Shown piece after piece: positions 11,020 through 22,749 of a DNA stretch of 64,000 bases (the first letter of the stretch is position 1; the number at the start of each line of letters is the position of its first letter). This DNA comes from Sequoia sempervirens (Eukaryota; Streptophyta; Pinopsida; Cupressales; Cupressaceae). The translations under genes were made by a program, and so were the position numbers. The notes beneath the pieces were generated by a model that saw only the letters and a list, made by a program, of their open reading frames with translations, was not told the origin of the DNA and made no database searches. The stretch lies in assembly GCA_007258455.2 (NCBI GenBank), contig VDFB02270651.1:696120197-696184196 (forward strand). The letters run 5' to 3'.

Positions 11020-13022
11020 CAATGCATGTTTAAGCTAGCTAGGGTTAAAATAGGTTTATAGACCTACCACTACTCTAGAAATCAGATTGTAGACATGCAA
11101 ACTCTTATTAAGTTTTGAAGTTGCTTTTGGAGGACTGGGCCACCCTTGGGTGATTGGGTATTGCTATGGATTTTTTTAAAATGTCAATTTTAGAGGCTTG
11201 GTTAATAGGGATCAACTGTACTATAGTTTACAAACCCAGGTTTATGGTTCATTCTACTATAGTTTTTTGAGTTTTTGATTTGTGTAATGTGTTGTAACAA
11301 TCTAGGGTTTTGAATGTTTGTAAAATAAAATTTGATATACCCAAATTATCCAATGATTTAGAAAATGCAAAAAATTTTCCTATAAATGTGAAATGCTAAT
11401 TACTAAAAAATGAAATTCTTTCAAAATTTTGACTAAGCAAAGAAAAATGATAACTTCGTTTGACATGCAATAGTATTGTTCTAGAATTTCAAAATAGAGA
11501 TTTACCAATAGAAAAGAAATGCAAATGTAGACACAAAAATGTGTGAAAAAGCTTGTTTAAACACTTGTACAAGGACTGGGTTACCCCTGGGTGATTGAGT
11601 CTTTGAGCAAGGTTCTAAAAACTACAAAATTGAATGTTTAAATTATTTTTTAATATTATTGTTCCTTACTGCAAATAGGTTTGGCAATGACCATTTTTCC
11701 AAAAAAATTCAATGCAAAGGAAAAGCAAATGCATGAAAATTTTGGAACAAAATGACACTTTTTGAATGCAATTTTAAGATGGAAATCTGATAAAATAACT
11801 GAAACACACTATAATGCAACCTTGATGCACTATGAATGTAATATTTTTGGATTTTTATTATTTCTATGATGCAATATGTAACCCTAAATGTGAAACAAAA
11901 TGAAACAGAACCTAGATTAGAAATGCAAAACACAATGATGCAAAACCTAGATCTAGGGTTTGAAAGAATATCAAAAATTTTAGAAAGTTATGATGTAAGA
12001 ATGTCAAGTTCACTAAAATGAAACATTAAATGTGGTACACCCTAAGTTTAATACTCACAACCTAGGGTGTATTCCATCATTTATAGGATTTCATTAGGAG
12101 GAAAATCAACAACGTGCATAGATTGACTTTCAACCTCAAAGGCAAGTCAATCAGACTTAGAGATCTATATTTTTTTGGGTCTTAGGAATGATTTGAAACA
12201 GTCAAAATAATTAAACTAAATGACCTAATATGATAAATGCAATTTCCCAAAGATAAAAAAATGAAAAAAAAATTCTTCAAGAGGATTTGGAATGTGCAAA
12301 CTGATGTGTACTTGTCATAAAAAGTTGGATTTGAGTGTTGCAGCAAGACTAGGTCACACTTGGGTGACTCCGTCTTTGTAGTCCTTTCTAGAACTTCAAA
12401 GTTTGATTTTGAAACCCTCCATCTTCTCTTTGTTCTTATACCTACAAATATTTTTCTTTAGATTTAGACCTATAATAGATATGCAAAAGAAATTGTTTGG
12501 GTGGCTATATGGGGGTTTACCTCAGTCAAACCCCTATTTTGGTAGTTAAACCTCAATAAGTAGCCAAAGATCTGATAAAAGATAGTGTGTGAGAGCCTTA
12601 TCATTCTTTTCATATAAGGTTGTTATGAGATAAATGCAAAGAAACCCTAATCAAGTGCATTAGAGTGTGATTCCTATATGACAATAATAAAATTCAATTA
12701 GGGAGAAGTCAAAAAAACCTAAGTAAATCTAAAAATACAATGATAGCTTTCTTTAGGTTGCAAATATAATGAGACTTGAAGACGAGAATAATAGGAAAAA
12801 AGTCATCAGGTAAAGGGAAGTAGCCAATGTATCTCTTCATCCTAGAATCCATCATGCTCTTCCATAAACTTCAATGTTCAATCATGTGATAAAGCTTGAT
12901 CAAATTTGCAAGTGGAGTTGAAGAACTGCAATCTCAAATAATGCTACTCCAAGACCCTAAAATTTTTCTTGCTTGTTTGAATGCTATCTCTTCCCTTGTT
13001 TTGAAATAGTGAAAAGACTAGG

Positions 13023-13175
13023 TATTTATAGGAATTTCTCTAGTTTCCCAATAATTAGATCATGTTAGCTAATATTTACAATTTGAATTTTGAATGTTAC
13101 AATGTTGCCACCAATCTATTAGAATTTGGGTCCCAACTAAGAAGGCCGACCCGATCTCCTATGGGTGAATGCTTC
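13023..13175 (-). promoter_or_regulatory. E0 LTR promoter: dyad plus TATA box
   Basis: TATAAATA lies on the minus strand at 13030-13023. A degenerate dyad (left AAGAAGGCCGACCC, right GGGTGAATGCTTCC) sits at 13140-13175, 109 bp away. I looked there because the other LTRs predicted that position. Confidence 0.6.
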
Positions 13176-13311
13176 CTAGCACAAACTTCTAGGACACACT
13201 TGATTAGGGAAAATTTAATGATTGGATGTGTTTGTTCAATGCTTGATTAACTATTGGAAAATAATAAAAATAGGCTTTGGAATGGATAATTGAAAGGTTG
13301 AATTTTGTCGT

Positions 13312-15078
13312 TGCTTATGGTTTATGACATAGAACAACAATATTCTTCTCTCTCATTCAAGGAAGCTGAGATCTCAATCCAATGTAGAAAAGGGAAAGAG
13401 ATTCTGCAATAGGGTGTCTTAGGGTTTGATTAGAAACTAAAGAGGGGCTCACCACCAAGCTAGGGCTTGGAAAGACTAATTAAATGCAAGACCTAATGTT
13501 TAAACCTAGAGCAATGCAAAACTTCACTAAATCACCTAGAAATGAATGTAAACTAGAATGTAAAACAAAGAGAGTACATGTGTGCACCTAGAGGAAAGAT
13601 GTGATCAAAATGAGCTCTGAAACCTTGAAATCTTGACTCTCAATGCTCACTGGGACTCATATGCTAGTTATGGCATATGGGTCCTAGGTGGGTCCAAAAG
13701 AGTTGAAAATTTGGAATTTGTAGTTGTAGATTGAGAGGAATAAAACTCAAAAACCCTAATCAGGACTCATACATCCAGACTGTCGCGAAGTGTCTTAGCA
13801 GAATAATCTTGAATTGAAACTTTGCAAGCCTCTAGAGATAGATCAAATAAGCACTTTCTCACTGATTTCATGTAAATTGGATGAATATTTTTCCCTAGAT
13901 CTAAGTTTTTGTGAGCCTTGACAACATTTAATGACAACTTTGACAACATTTGTAACTTTGTGATTTTTGTACTTTTGAAGTCTTCAAATCCACTTTTCTT
14001 CAATCTACAAACCTGCAATGACACATTAAAGAGAGGAAAACTTGTTGATTGTTAGGAAAATGGGGTTTTCCTTGGTCAAACCCCTTTTAAGTAATTAAAC
14101 CAAACATGATGAGATAATGAACTAAGAACATGAAACATGAAACATTGAACATGGAACATGAACAATGATACCTTCAATGATGTCTTGTAAATTTGCAATC
14201 TAACATGAAATGGCCATAAAGGATGTAGATATAGATCTTGAACTTTGAATGTCTTACAAATGTATTGTAAACACCCTTGAAACACTTGTAAATTATTGTA
14301 ATCATAAAGTTGCTATTAGGAATGTTCTCTTGAAAGTATTAGGTGAAAATGAGTGACATAACCTTGTATTTATACTTGTTTATGCCAAATTTCCTAAAAT
14401 TACAACACTACAAGCTGATATCAGATCTAGGAGGATAAAATCCCACCAAGAATTTGAATTAAATTTGATTTTGAGCGACACAGGACTCATATGCCAAAAG
14501 TGGCATATGAGTCCCATTAGGCTTAACTATGGGAATTTTTTTTCAAAAATGCTTAGAATGATGTAAAATTAGGATCGAAGCCCTGAAACTTAGGTGGGAC
14601 TCATATGCCCAAAGTGGTGTATGAGTCCCTGATCACTAAATCTGGGCCACACCACCTAAAAAGACATGAATTATGATTGGATGTTGGTTTATTTGGGGAA
14701 TATCCTCAGAAAAATGCATTAATTAATGCTTGTGGATGCAAAATTATACCAATTAAGGCATAAATAATCCCAATTTACTAATGAAACCCTAGATTAGTGT
14801 GAAAGTGTGGTACAACACTTTACAACACCCTAAATAAGGCATAATTAAGCTCATTTAGTTTACAAGGGCCCAAAACTTAATGTGAAGGTGTAATAAATAT
14901 ACTTTACAACTTTAAATTAAGGAAAAATTAGGTCAATTTAGCTTAAAAGGTCCCTAAATCCAATGTGAATGTGTAAAAACATTACAACACTAGATCAAGG
15001 TAATGTTAGGTCTATTTTAATGTTAACCATTCCTAGATTAAGTGTGAAAATGTAAATGATGACATTTTCTACACTACA
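13312..15078 (-). repeat. E1 3' LTR
   Basis: 1767 bp, TG...CA on the plus strand. Dyads at 13652-13684, 14483-14514 (perfect 14-bp arms GGACTCATATGCCA with loop AAAG) and 14596-14629. TATA box on the minus strand. A set of about 75-bp degenerate U3 repeats runs from 14780 to 15075. Confidence 0.85.
14367..14629 (-). promoter_or_regulatory. E1 3' LTR promoter: TATA box and paired upstream dyads
   Basis: TATAAATA on the minus strand at 14374-14367. The proximal dyad begins 108 bp upstream at 14483 and the distal dyad at 14596, 113 bp further on. Confidence 0.75.
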
Positions 15079-16771
15079 TTTAATAGCTCGCACTTTAGTG
15101 AGAGGATGAACTTGCTTCAAACTCACACTAAAGTAAACATTCAAGAGGGGTCCAAGTGTGCTGATGTGGATGGCCTAGGATGACAAAGATCAAGGGAGTA
15201 GTCAAGCCCCCAGGATCCAAGATCCTACATCAAACTGACATAAGCACAAAAGGACACACACAAGGTGTATGATATGCAACAAAATAATATACTCAAACAT
15301 TCAATGTCAAAGATATAAAGAAAGAAAAACAAAAATAAAGTAAAAAAAAGGTGGATCAAGCCTCGACCATTTGTCCAATGTGATGTGGATCAAATCTAAG
15401 CTTGTTTGTCCAAAAATGCACTCTCACTCTGAGGCAATGAAACTTTAGGCTATCCAATGGATGAGTATCCAAAAGGGTGGCTTAGTGAGAAATTCAAGCC
15501 CCTATATCGACTTCTCATCATATAATGAGAAAGTCATGCCCATGTTTAGGCTTCTCATCATATGTTAACCATACCAAAGCTATACCTCTTGATAGCTTTG
15601 ACAAGGCACCACATAATAATGAACTTTGAGATTCATGAGGAAAGCAAAGCTTCGTATGCTTGAAACTCATGAACAAACATGATGGCTCCACATCAAAGCA
15701 AATTGTGTTATGCAAGGTGGTCATATAACCATTATTGTAAATGCATAGTGGTGTAAGGTACATTCAAAGGAATTTTTCTTAGTTCATGTATGGTCTCTTC
15801 TTAGGGAACATTGTGCCTAATGTCTCCAAGAGAGGACAAGGCAAAGAAATATTACACTCAGAGGAAATCAAACCCAATAACATCCCCAAGAAAAGGATGC
15901 ATTGCAAGAAGAAAGAAAATTGCATAGCGAAACATGAGTGTCGATGTATGCCTCCACTTTAAAGCAGTTGCTAACACCATTGCTATGAACAATTACTTTA
16001 AAGTAGAAGAATACATGATAGATTATTTTGAAAGCCCTATGGCAAGTCATATGTTTCCAATAAGCTACATCATGGATAAGTATGTCACATGTGAGCCAAC
16101 TTTAGGCATGTCGTCCACATCACAAGCTTTCTCTTATATATACATGAAAGGTGTCAACTAGCCAAAAGAGACAACAACAAGTGACATATGAGGACAAGGC
16201 TATGTAACCCCTTGCCCCACTTAGTGTAGGACAAGGATGAGCTGAAATGATTGATGAGAAACATGCTAGAGTGAAAATCAGTATCACTTAGAGGAACAAG
16301 GTTCTTCGACACAAGGAAGAGCACCACAATTCTTAAGATATTGAATTTTGTTACTCAAAGACTTACATTCATTAGTAGAGTGACGATGAACTCTATGATA
16401 TGCACAAAATGAATTATTGTAGTAAAATTTATTTCATGTTCTTGGAGGGAGGGATATAAAATGATCTTGGAGGAGTCTTGACAAGATACTCTATTGATAC
16501 ATAGTAGAAGATGTTCCTTTATTATGTGACAAAGATCATGTCTCTTTCTTTGTACAAGATGTCATACCTACACAAGACTCTTTAGATTGTGATATTTTTT
16601 AACATTCTTTAAAGGAAGGTGAAAAATATAACAAATTAAAATTATTAACTATTTTGTGTGATAATATTGATATTAAGTGAAGGTTTCTCTATTTGTTTCA
16701 TTTATTTCAAAGGATAACAATCAATACCACTAGTGTCTATCAGTTTAGGATGCACTAATGTTAAAGTTGGC
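15079..16771 (-). other. E1 3' untranslated internal region with two polypurine-like tracts
   Basis: No coding frame of interest. The LTR-adjacent tract is degraded (minus strand CTCACTAAAGTGCGAGC, about 15087-15103). A second tract, minus strand CTTTAAAGTGGAGGCATAC, lies at about 15946-15964. The region is alignable with E2 (24506-25900) and E3 (33233-34315). Confidence 0.6.
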
Positions 16772-17077
16772 TTAGAAGGATCTTTTGTAAGAGTTGAAAT
16801 TAAGTGAAGGCTTGCTTTTTTCTTTCAAAGGATAATAACTAGGACTGCTAGTCTTTTCTTGCGTGTGAGCCTCTATAGGGACATGTATACCTTTTTCTCT
16901 AGTACCACATCCTTTTCCACTATGGGCAAGTTGTTTCACAAGTTCATAACCTTTTCCATAAATATTTTTCATTTCTTTTGGATTTGATGGTTGTTCATAT
17001 TCAAGTTCATCAAAGTTTGTTGTATAATTTTTTCTTCTTCTAATGTGGTTGAGGTGGATGGGTATGTGTAGGATCAT
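16772..17077 (-). pseudogene. E1 polyprotein remnant with G-patch-like segment
   Basis: A 101-codon frame. After about residue 40 it reads YGKGYELVKQLAHSGKGCG and then REKGIHVPIEAHTQ, which resembles the glycine-rich G-patch found just after the protease in Tat-lineage Ty3/gypsy polyproteins. The first dozen residues may belong to the neighbouring inserted DNA element. It lies downstream of the protease in element sense, as expected. It is too short and isolated to be functional. Confidence 0.5.
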
Positions 17078-17859
17078 GATGGGTGAAAGAGTGGTGATAT
17101 GATGGGTATGTGCAAGGTATGTGGCCGATGACTTTTTTTAAACCCAAAATTGATGAAAAGAAAAGGGTTTCTAAAGGAGATTCTCAAATTTTCACCAATA
17201 TAAATTATGCTTTACTTTGAATTTAATAAATAATTATTATTCATTTTCTATTTTAATTATTTCTAAAGTCTTGATTGCTAGGTTGATTGAAAAATATCTA
17301 TAGCTTTCAAATAGTATCACATTTTTTGAATCCAAAACATTCCTCACATTCTATGCTTTGCATACTATAGGATTAAAAAAAAAGAATTTCATTAAGTTTT
17401 GACCAAGATAAGGTGGTCAGATATCGATTTTTTATATTTTTTAAAATTTGTAATAAAAAAATCATAATTAATTATTTACTTGGAAAATAATTACAAAAAA
17501 ATATGTATCACATCAAGACATGAGTCCTCTACTTATATCTAAAATATTATAAAAAATATTATCATTTTATTGTGGTTTGGGTGGTCAGACAAACACCTAC
17601 TTATTTTTTCCCTAAAATTTAAGTACTACTCCATTGAAATTTCAAATTTTCACCAAATAGATTATAGGTTTTTTAAAATAAACCTAGTAGTTTAGAAACT
17701 ACATTCAATTTTCTACAAATTCTATTCTTACATATTTTTTAAACAATATAGATAACTTATTCAAATTTTTACGTCAATTTTCCTAACTCTAATTTTTCTA
17801 AATTTTTCGCCACTTAAGGGCCTATTTTTTCTATGATGATCCTATACATACCCGAATGC
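17057..17859. mobile_element. Small inverted-repeat DNA element (MITE-like) inside E1
   Basis: Left end GGGTATGTGTAGGATCATG (17057 on) and right end, read on the minus strand from 17859, GGGTATGTATAGGATCATC agree at about 19 of 22 positions. The inner sequence is AT-rich and non-coding. About 540 bp of its right half recurs in inverted orientation at 39796-40339, which supports a mobile unit. Flanking target duplications were not found, so the family is unassigned. Confidence 0.5.
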
Positions 17860-18159
17860 TTTTGAAGGGTCTTCTGAATTTTGTGTTGAAATTAGCAATT
17901 TTTATTTTCCCTTTTCAAATTCTTTGTTTATGATCTTGTATTAGCCCATAAATGATGTGAAATTTAAGGAACCCCAATCATCTTTTAATAGCTTTGTGAC
18001 TTCCTCAATATGTTTTTCTTTGTGTTTCTATTGAACAGGTTCTAATTGTCTAGTTGGTTTCAATGTTTTCAAAGGTTTTCCTTAATTTTCTCAATGTTTA
18101 AACAACTGTTTTGTTTAGGATCAACTTCTAGTATGTACACTTTTTTGTTGTAAACATAC

Positions 18160-18500
18160 TTAATTATATGATGAAGAGTAGAAGGCACCCCATTCATTGC
18201 ATGAATCCATGATATAATATGAAAGATCATGAGGCATAGCATGGATCAATGTTTCTAATGTGGCCTTTCCAGCTGTAATAGGCAAAGTGATCATACCAAG
18301 CGGTTGTTTTCCTACATTCTCGAATCCACAAATAGATAAAGAATCAGGTTGAATTATTGATTTATCCACACCAAGCCTATCCAAAAGGTTTACACTACAC
18401 ACATTAAGAGTGGAGCCATTATCGACAAGCGTTCACTTTATGCCTATTCTATTATATCTAGCTATTATCATGAAAGCATCATTTTGATTTTGTACTTCCA
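18160..18500 (-). pseudogene. E1 retroviral-type aspartic protease remnant
   Basis: The open part (18160-18402) and its upstream continuation read LVDNGSTLNVCS, then NLLDRLGV, then PLGMITLPI, the layout of the protease in Tat/Ogre-type polyproteins (active site, flap region, conserved PxGxxxLPI strand). The active-site triad appears as D-N-G rather than D-T/S-G, as in E2. The distal LGRPW motif has decayed. The protease would cut the Gag-Pol precursor inside the virus-like particle. Confidence 0.6.
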
Positions 18501-18939
18501 AAGGAGGGAGCTCACTTGGGTGGAAAATAATGTTAGCATTCATTTCTTGAATCATGGTTTCTATGTTATTTCATTGCACATTAGGAGGGGTAGGAACTTA
18601 TTGTAGGTCACTTTGAATCATGTTATGATAGTGAGGGGAGGCTTGAGTAAGGTCCCATAACGATATATTAGTAGGAGTGTTCTTAAGCTATACAACAAGC
18701 TCATACTCCTTTCCACTTTGTGAAGCCAAACAAGGAGGGCCAAGCAGGATAGGGTTAGGCAATGGGAGGGATGTTGAGGGTGTTTTTCTTGGTTGCAGAT
18801 TGTTTCTTAGTGTTATATGTATGAGAAATGGTAGTATAACTCGACTACTATGAAACATTATTATTAGGCGGTAAAGGATAAGTTTAGGTTTGTTTTGAGT
18901 TTGAGGTTTGTGTGAAGGTGGGTAAAGGATGAGTTGAGG

Positions 18940-19888
18940 TTAAATAATATTACCGTCCCTTAGTGAAGGAGAATCTAATGCTACTTCATCATCTTCATCT
19001 AAGGAAACTATATCACTATTTTTAATGTTATCTTTTTCTTGCACCATGATATACTCCTTAGGAGTAGAGTTTTTAGGAGAACTACAAGCTATATGTTCAT
19101 GAAATTCAGAGGTTGGTTCTTCTAAAATGACTTCATCACAAGTAAGGGAGTTATCAATGGTCAAAATATCTTATTTATCAATATTGGGGATATTAGGAGA
19201 GGGCTCAATTTGATTGTTATGATCATCCATGACTTCATCCTTTTTCTCTAAGGTTTCATTCTCTTGTGCCATAAATTATACCCTAGTAGGAGAGCTTTTA
19301 GGAGAGAGCCAAAAAAAAGGTTGATCACTCTTTGTGGTTATATTTTGAAAAGTAACTTCATCACAACTAGGGGAGGCATCAAGAGAAGGACTACTATGAT
19401 TTTAATGCTTACAAATGATTGGATGCTTTTTTTTTAATAGGTCTTTCCAAAATTTAGGGACATTAGGAAGGAGAGAGATAATCTTATCACTTTCAATCTG
19501 CATGTCCTCTTGACAAATGTAATTTTCATGAGCATTCACAATTGTATCATCTTTTACCAAAGAATTCTTACAATTAGCAGAGGTGTTGAGGTGAATTTAG
19601 ACTAAGTAAAGTAGTTGCAATGATCTCATCTTCTTGTGTCATAATATCTTCTTAAGGGGGAGGAGGAGAGATATAATCAAGACTCTCATGATTCTCCATG
19701 ATTGTATCATCTTTCACTAAGATATCTTTGTCACTAGTAGGAGAGGTATCAGGAGAAGAACAATTACGGTTTTCATGATTGCCTATGCTTGTATCTTCTT
19801 GTATCATATCATCCTCACCAATGGGGGAGATAATAGGGTTTGAGATAGTCACTGTAATATTAAGGATTGTGTCAATGGTTTGATTCAC
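18940..19888 (-). pseudogene. E1 acidic SP-repeat region upstream of the protease
   Basis: Two open stretches (18940-19164 and 19652-19888) share an irregular repeat of about 30-35 residues with cores such as CSSPDTSPTSDKDILVKD and CSSPKNSTPKEYIMV. Similar units occur in E3. The region is acidic, probably disordered and interrupted by stops. It lies where Gag or the Gag-protease linker would be. I do not know its function. Confidence 0.5.
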
Positions 19889-19979
19889 TTACTCTAAGAT
19901 GTTCTCATAACTATGAAAGATAGTAGAAGGATGACTAACATGTTTATTACTGACCTCATTATTGTACTCTAAATTGAAC

Positions 19980-20372
19980 TCATAATAGATGCAATCCACT
20001 TTTAACCATATTAGAACCACATCTCTTAAAAGAAAAAAAATTATCCCGAAAAATCAAGTAAAGTGTAATGCAATGACCTAAAGTGAAATGTGTAAATGAA
20101 ATTTTTAGATTCAAAACAAGTGATTTGTTAATTACACTATAAAACAATCTAAAAAATGAAATGTTGTGAATGTAAATTTGAAATTGAGCAATGCCATTAT
20201 GGAACCAAATTAAGCTAGATCTAGTGAAATGCATGTAACAAAAACTCAACCAAGTGAAATAGATAACTAATGATAGCAAACAAAAGTGCAAAAACAAGGT
20301 TTTCAATGCTGTAAAAGGTAGTTTTAGGGATAATCTAGCACTAATTTTCCTAGAGGGGCATATGAGTCCCAA
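19980..20372 (-). pseudogene. E1 leader-proximal hydrophobic frame
   Basis: 130 codons rich in F, L, I, Y and C, with several stretches long enough to span a membrane. It holds the same position, just inside the 5' leader, as the membrane-like frame of E3. It may be a coding remnant, or simply the antisense of A-rich tandem repeats. No family recognised. Confidence 0.3.
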
Positions 20373-20760
20373 TTAGGGTTTTTTAGGGGTTCAAATGTTG
20401 ATAAATGCACAACACAAAAATATTAGAAAGTAGGAAAAACAACATGTACTGGGACTAAATTTCCCAAAGGGGCGTATGAGTTCCAAATTAGGCTTTTTGT
20501 ATTGTTTTTAGCAAACTTTGTGTGAATTTTATGTTTTCTAGTTAGGATGATGTCTAGGATAAGTGCAATTATAGTTCTCAAATTAAATTCAATGATGCAA
20601 GATGCAAAAATGCAACTTATATTCACTTTCACTAATGCAAGATTTAGAAAACCTAGATGCCAATTAACTAATGAAACACCTAATGCAATGTTAATGCAAG
20701 CTAGATCTAGGTTTATGATGCACTCCAAATCAGAATTAAGAAATGTTAAACTTTTTTCAT

Positions 20761-22572
20761 TGCTTATGGTTTAGGACATAAAACAACAATCTTCTTCTAT
20801 CTCATTCAAGGAGACCCTAGAGATCTCAATCCAATGTAGAAAAGGGAAATAGATTTTGTAGTAAGGTTTCCTAGGGTCTGATTAGAAACTAAAGAGGAGT
20901 TCACCACCGAGCTAAAGATGTAATCAAAACAAGGTCCAAAACCCTGAAATTCTGACTCTCAATGCTCATTGGAAGTCATACGCTGCTTGTGGCATATGGG
21001 TCCTAGGTGGTTCCTGAAGAGTTGAAAATTTGGAATATGGAGTTGCAGACTAAGAGGAACAAAACCCATAAATTGTTCCTTGAAACCCTAACTAGGATGC
21101 ATATACAGGTAGATTGTCATGAAGTGTATTGTTTTGTTGTGAAGTGTCCTGAGAGAAAAATCTTGAACTAAAAATTTGCAAGCCTCTAGAGATGGATCAA
21201 ATAAGTACTTTCCCACATATTTCATGAAAATTGGATGGATATTTTTCTCTACATCTGAGTTTTCGTGAGTCTTGACAACTTTTTATGACAACTTCGATAA
21301 CATTTGCAACTTTGTCATTTTGGTACTTTTCAAGTCTTCAAATCCATTTTTTTTCAATCTATAAACTTGCAATCACACATCAAAGATAGGAAAACTTTTT
21401 AATTGTTAGGAGATGGGGGTTTGCCTTGGTGAAACCCCTTTTAGGTAATTAAACCAAATGATGATATAATGAAATAAGAACATGAAACATGAAACATGGA
21501 ACATGGAACATGAACAATGACACCTTGAATGATGTCTTGTAAAATCTAGTATCTAACATGAAATGGAAATGAAGGATGTAGATCGAGATCTTGAACTTTG
21601 ATATGAAAAAATGCTTGTAAATATATCTTGAATGCTACATCACAACACTAGCTCAACAACATGCTTGATGTCTTATGACCTTGACATGATCATGGATCTT
21701 AAGTTGTTGCAACAAATGATGAAGAATTTTCCCATTGAATATCTTAGAAATGGTCTTGTAAACTCCCTTGACACTCTTGTGAAGTCTTGTAATCATAAAA
21801 TTGCTCTTAGGAATGCTCTCTTGAAAGTATTAGGTGAAAATGAGTGAAATAACCTTGTGTTTATACTTGTTTTTATGAAATTTCCTGAAATTACAACACT
21901 ATAAGATGAAATCAGATCTAGGAGGATAAAATACCGCTAATAATTTGAATTAAATTTTATTTTGGGCCACACAAAACTCATACACTAGAAGTGGCATATA
22001 AGTCCCATTATGCTTAACTATGGCAACATTTTTAAAAAAATTCTTAGAATGATGTAAAATCAGGATCAGGGCCTCAAAACTTAGGTGGGACTCATACGCC
22101 AAAAGTGGCGTGTGAGTGCTAGATCACTAAATATAGGCCACACAACCTAAAAATAAATGAATTATGATTGAATGTTGGTTTATGTTGGGAATATCCTTGA
22201 AAAGATGCATTAATTAAGGCTTGTGGATGCAAAAATAGATCAATTAAGGCATAATGAAGGCCAATCTATTAATGAAACCCTAGATTAGTGTGAAAGTGTG
22301 GTACAACACTTTACAACTTCTTAAATAAGGCATAATTAAGTTCATTTAGTTTAAAAGGGCCCAAAACTTAATGTGAAGGTGTAAATAAATATACTTTACA
22401 ACATTAAATTAATGAAAAATTAGGTCAATTTAGCTTAGAAGGGCCCTAAATCCAATGTGAATGTGTAAAAAACATTATAAAACTAGATCAAGGAGACATT
22501 AGGTCCATTTTAATGTTAACCATTCCCAAATTAAGTGTGAAAATGTAAATGCTGACATTTTTCTACACTACA
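20761..22572 (-). repeat. E1 5' LTR
   Basis: 1812 bp, alignable over its whole length with 13312-15078 but with many substitutions and indels, so the insertion is old. Dyads at 20971-21003, 21974-22005 and 22087-22119. Confidence 0.85.
21858..22119 (-). promoter_or_regulatory. E1 5' LTR promoter: TATA box and paired upstream dyads
   Basis: TATAAACA on the minus strand from 21865. The proximal dyad begins 108 bp upstream at 21974 and the distal dyad at 22087, 113 bp further on. Confidence 0.7.
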
Positions 22573-22749
22573 ATAATAAAGGGAACGAGGGCCTATTTAG
22601 GAGGGTTAAAAAATGCATAAATGTAAGGGTCACTAAAATAGGTCCAAACTAAGTGTGAAATTGTAAGTGTATATTTTCTATGCTATAGTGATTAATTGAC
22701 TATTAATTGATCTAATTTGATAATGAGAAGATGTACCTTTGTTAACTAT

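Larger units (their letters stand above)
13312..22572 (-). mobile_element. E1: complete minus-strand Ty3/gypsy-type element with two LTRs, nested in E0
   Basis: The left LTR (3' LTR, 13312-15078) and right LTR (5' LTR, 20761-22572) both begin TGCTTATGGTTTA and end CTACACTACA on the plus strand. Internal order on the minus strand from the right is: leader with two dyads (20451-20484, 20339-20371), a hydrophobic frame, acidic repeats, an aspartic protease remnant, an inserted small DNA element, a G-patch-like segment, long non-coding 3' sequence and a polypurine tract next to the 3' LTR (15080-15105). No reverse transcriptase or integrase was recognised. No convincing 5-bp target duplication was seen (left GTCGT, right AATAA). 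Confidence 0.8.
11030..22687 (-). mobile_element. E0: truncated older LTR element, its LTR split by E1
   Basis: The minus-strand 5' LTR occupies 12019-13311 and resumes at 22573-22687 beyond E1. It shows the superfamily signature: a TATA box (minus strand, 13030-13023), a dyad 109 bp upstream of it, and a primer-binding region next to the LTR end at 12018 (minus strand TTTTAGTGAACTTGAC). Untranslated leader continues left to about 11030 and carries dyads at 11132-11160 and 11573-11603; another dyad lies in the LTR at 12346-12375. The internal coding part and second LTR are missing. The far LTR end is at about 22687 (TATAGCATAGAAAA on the minus strand, mutated from the usual TGTAGTGTAG). It is older than E1, which is nested in it. 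Confidence 0.6.

Noticed and set aside
13257..13272. AATAATAAA left of E1 matching the right flank at 22573 as a target duplication
   Set aside because: The left match lies about 40 bp outside the LTR start, is too long for a Ty3/gypsy duplication and is AT-rich enough to be chance.
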